From assembly GCA_014729315.1 (NCBI GenBank), contig WJKD01000308.1, forward strand, positions 1 to 35,356: a stretch of 35,356 bases of DNA, read 5' to 3'. Position 1 is the first letter of the stretch; every line of letters starts with the position of its first letter. Shown here in pieces: positions 34,041 through 35,356 of the stretch. This DNA is from Promethearchaeota archaeon. GTDB lineage: Archaea > Asgardarchaeota > Lokiarchaeia > Sigynarchaeales > SOKP01. The position numbers and the translations under genes are program-made. The notes under the pieces were generated by a model. The model was not told the origin of the DNA, did not search any database, and saw only the letters and a program-made list of their open reading frames with translations.

Positions 34041-35356
34041 TTAAATATTATTTGTAACCCATTCCATTTCAAAAAATAGCTCTTCAAAATCTTCTTCATT
34101 TCTGATTTTTCTCCCGTATTTAATGTCTAATATCTTCTTCATAAAACGCGCTATCCTTCTCAACTTGGATCGGGTTATATTAGGATCCTTAGCCTTAAGC
34201 ATCTCTCTCACATTTTCAACGGTGATTCTCATGTCGCCTAATTGAGTATGCAATTTTCGCTCTAATCTTCTATAAAGTAAATTTAAGGCTTTATCATATC
34301 TTCTCTTATCATGATACCAATCAATTTTTTGAGCAAAGAAACTAGATGTTCTAAATTTCATTTGCTCTTCTTTTTTCCTCTCTCTTTCCTCTTTTTTCTT
34401 TTGTTCATCTTGTTTGTCTTTTTTGGGTAAATATTTTCTCAATGTATAAATCGCTAATAACGGATAAATCCATGCAGTTATAGGATTAGTAGATAAATGG
34501 ACGACATATTGAATGATAAAGCCAAATATTCCCGCAGAAGTGACATCTCTCGAATTTTCTGGTCGGATGTGAGCTTCGTCAAATACTATCATCCAATCGT
34601 CCTGACTTTCTCCTTCAGTAAGCCAGTTAATGGCGTTCAAGGCTAATTGTTGATTATCAAAACCATCTTCGTTAATTAGCTCGTTATTGAATAGACTTGC
34701 GTCGGAAGAAATAAAAACTCTTACGTTTTCCGTCTGCTTGGCCATAAACACGGCTTGGGGATAACCACCTAATGGAATTTTTAATAGATCGTCCGGAAAA
34801 TCGTCGCCAATAGCATCGGCAACAAAACTTATGTCAACATTATCATCATCAAAATTATACATTTGATCGTCGTTTTTATCAACAAAACTATAAATGCTTG
34901 AATATCCCAGTACGTTCCATCCTGAAAACTCCACAAAAGGCCCACCTAAAGCGCAAGTACTCTGAGAAAGAATCACCTTGTCAACACCATCTGTAATAGG
35001 GTGATCTGTAAAAGTTTCAATAACTGGGAAGTCTGGTCTTTGTTCGTACGATTGATTATCTCTTAATATACCATCAGGAAATAGGGTTAATGGAACCTTA
35101 TCTTTTACATCAGGATTAATCATATTGGCCAAAAAGATTTCCCAAAGAAGATTTGAAGTTGAACCATGATCGTGACAAATAAGCAACGCGTTTTTATTAT
35201 CGTCATCCCTCTCTTCAAAAAAATCAATGAAATAAGGGATTTCGTACAAGGGATTATAATATTGATTTGTTCCCGAAATAACTAATAAAACGGATTTATC
35301 GACCCGCTCCGTCGTGCTTAAACTTGATTGAATGTTATAACAATCATATCCTTCAT
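34041..35356 (-). CDS. DUF4350-like membrane protein, 5' partial
   Basis: The open frame continues without a stop to the right edge of the window, at least 438 codons, and no good start is visible; the TTG at 35249 is not a true start because coding sequence (VDKSVLLVISGTNQYYNP) continues upstream. Residues read as a Rossmann-like glutamine-amidotransferase-type domain (ALLICHDHGSTSNLLW, YFIDFF), then SDDASLF-like and LNAINWL, then DDWMIVFDEAHIRPE, a membrane region near GIFGFIIQYVVHL...AWIYPLLAIYTL, and a charged helical tail. This is the DUF4350 plan (GATase-like plus a membrane anchor) commonly next to MoxR and DUF58. Direction and order support one cassette. Confidence 0.7.
   Translation of the reverse strand, partial: EGYDCYNIQSSLSTTERVDKSVLLVISGTNQYYNPLYEIPYFIDFFEERDDDNKNALLICHDHGSTSNLLWEIFLANMINPDVKDKVPLTLFPDGILRDNQSYEQRPDFPVIETFTDHPITDGVDKVILSQSTCALGGPFVEFSGWNVLGYSSIYSFVDKNDDQMYNFDDDNVDISFVADAIGDDFPDDLLKIPLGGYPQAVFMAKQTENVRVFISSDASLFNNELINEDGFDNQQLALNAINWLTEGESQDDWMIVFDEAHIRPENSRDVTSAGIFGFIIQYVVHLSTNPITAWIYPLLAIYTLRKYLPKKDKQDEQKKKEERERKKEEQMKFRTSSFFAQKIDWYHDKRRYDKALNLLYRRLERKLHTQLGDMRITVENVREMLKAKDPNITRSKLRRIARFMKKILDIKYGRKIRNEEDFEELFFEMEWVTNNI

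Noticed and set aside
35247..35249. TTG as the start of the rightmost gene
   Set aside because: The same frame stays open to the window edge with DUF4350-like sequence, so the gene is 5' partial.
1..35356. CRISPR array, insertion sequence, transposase, integrase, attachment site or phage gene
   Set aside because: No regularly spaced repeats, terminal inverted repeats or recombinase-like proteins were seen.

Overview
The window reads as one contiguous piece of an AT-rich archaeal chromosome, most likely an Asgard archaeon (Promethearchaeota, Lokiarchaeia-like). The case rests on gene content: a stand-alone Roadblock/LC7 protein, Sec61beta, a ribophorin I-like protein, an Alg7-like GlcNAc-1-phosphate transferase, a Trm112-like zinc protein, TRAPP/Bet3-V4R-like and longin-like proteins, type 2 methionine aminopeptidase, a long leucine-rich-repeat protein, coenzyme F420 genes and the archaeal two-enzyme lipoyl synthase set. 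Several metabolic genes look bacterial (leucyl-tRNA synthetase, full-length triosephosphate isomerase), which is common in these mosaic genomes. No taxonomic marker such as rRNA is present, so the assignment is an inference.

Layout. 1-4.2 kb (minus strand): a glycan-lipid GlcNAc-1-P transferase cut by the left edge, an intron-containing tRNA-Gln(UUG), a Trm112-like protein and a ribophorin I-like membrane protein. 4.3-7.0 kb (plus): Sec61beta, a MazG-like pyrophosphohydrolase, a nucleotide-sugar epimerase and a DUF354 glycosyltransferase-like protein. Together these form a secretion and glycosylation neighbourhood. 7.0-8.7 kb: type 2 methionine aminopeptidase and, divergently, a Roadblock protein. 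8.8-13.2 kb: two large proteins of unknown role, one with a zinc knuckle and one with HEAT-like and LRR parts. 13.3-14.8 kb: a dual-specificity phosphatase and an orphan glycyl-radical-enzyme activase. 14.8-16.8 kb: a tightly linked pair resembling TRAPP/V4R proteins. 17.2-19.4 kb: a thioredoxin gene interrupted by 34 nt just after its active site, a lone HdrC-like protein and triosephosphate isomerase. 19.4-23.9 kb (minus): two longin-like proteins and leucyl-tRNA synthetase.

24.4-30.1 kb (plus) is a cofactor block: two radical SAM proteins flanking a lipoate ligase/octanoyltransferase (de novo protein lipoylation), then a hotdog thioesterase, an FbiB-like CofE-nitroreductase fusion and CofD (coenzyme F420). 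30.1-35.4 kb (minus) is a MoxR-DUF58 membrane cassette: a partial DUF4350-like protein, MoxR ATPase, DUF58 protein and a multi-pass coiled-coil membrane protein.

The most striking observations are the split thioredoxin gene (candidate protein-coding intron), a non-canonical tRNA intron in the same window, and a cluster of homologues of eukaryotic endomembrane components (Alg7, ribophorin I, Sec61beta, TRAPP, longin, Roadblock).
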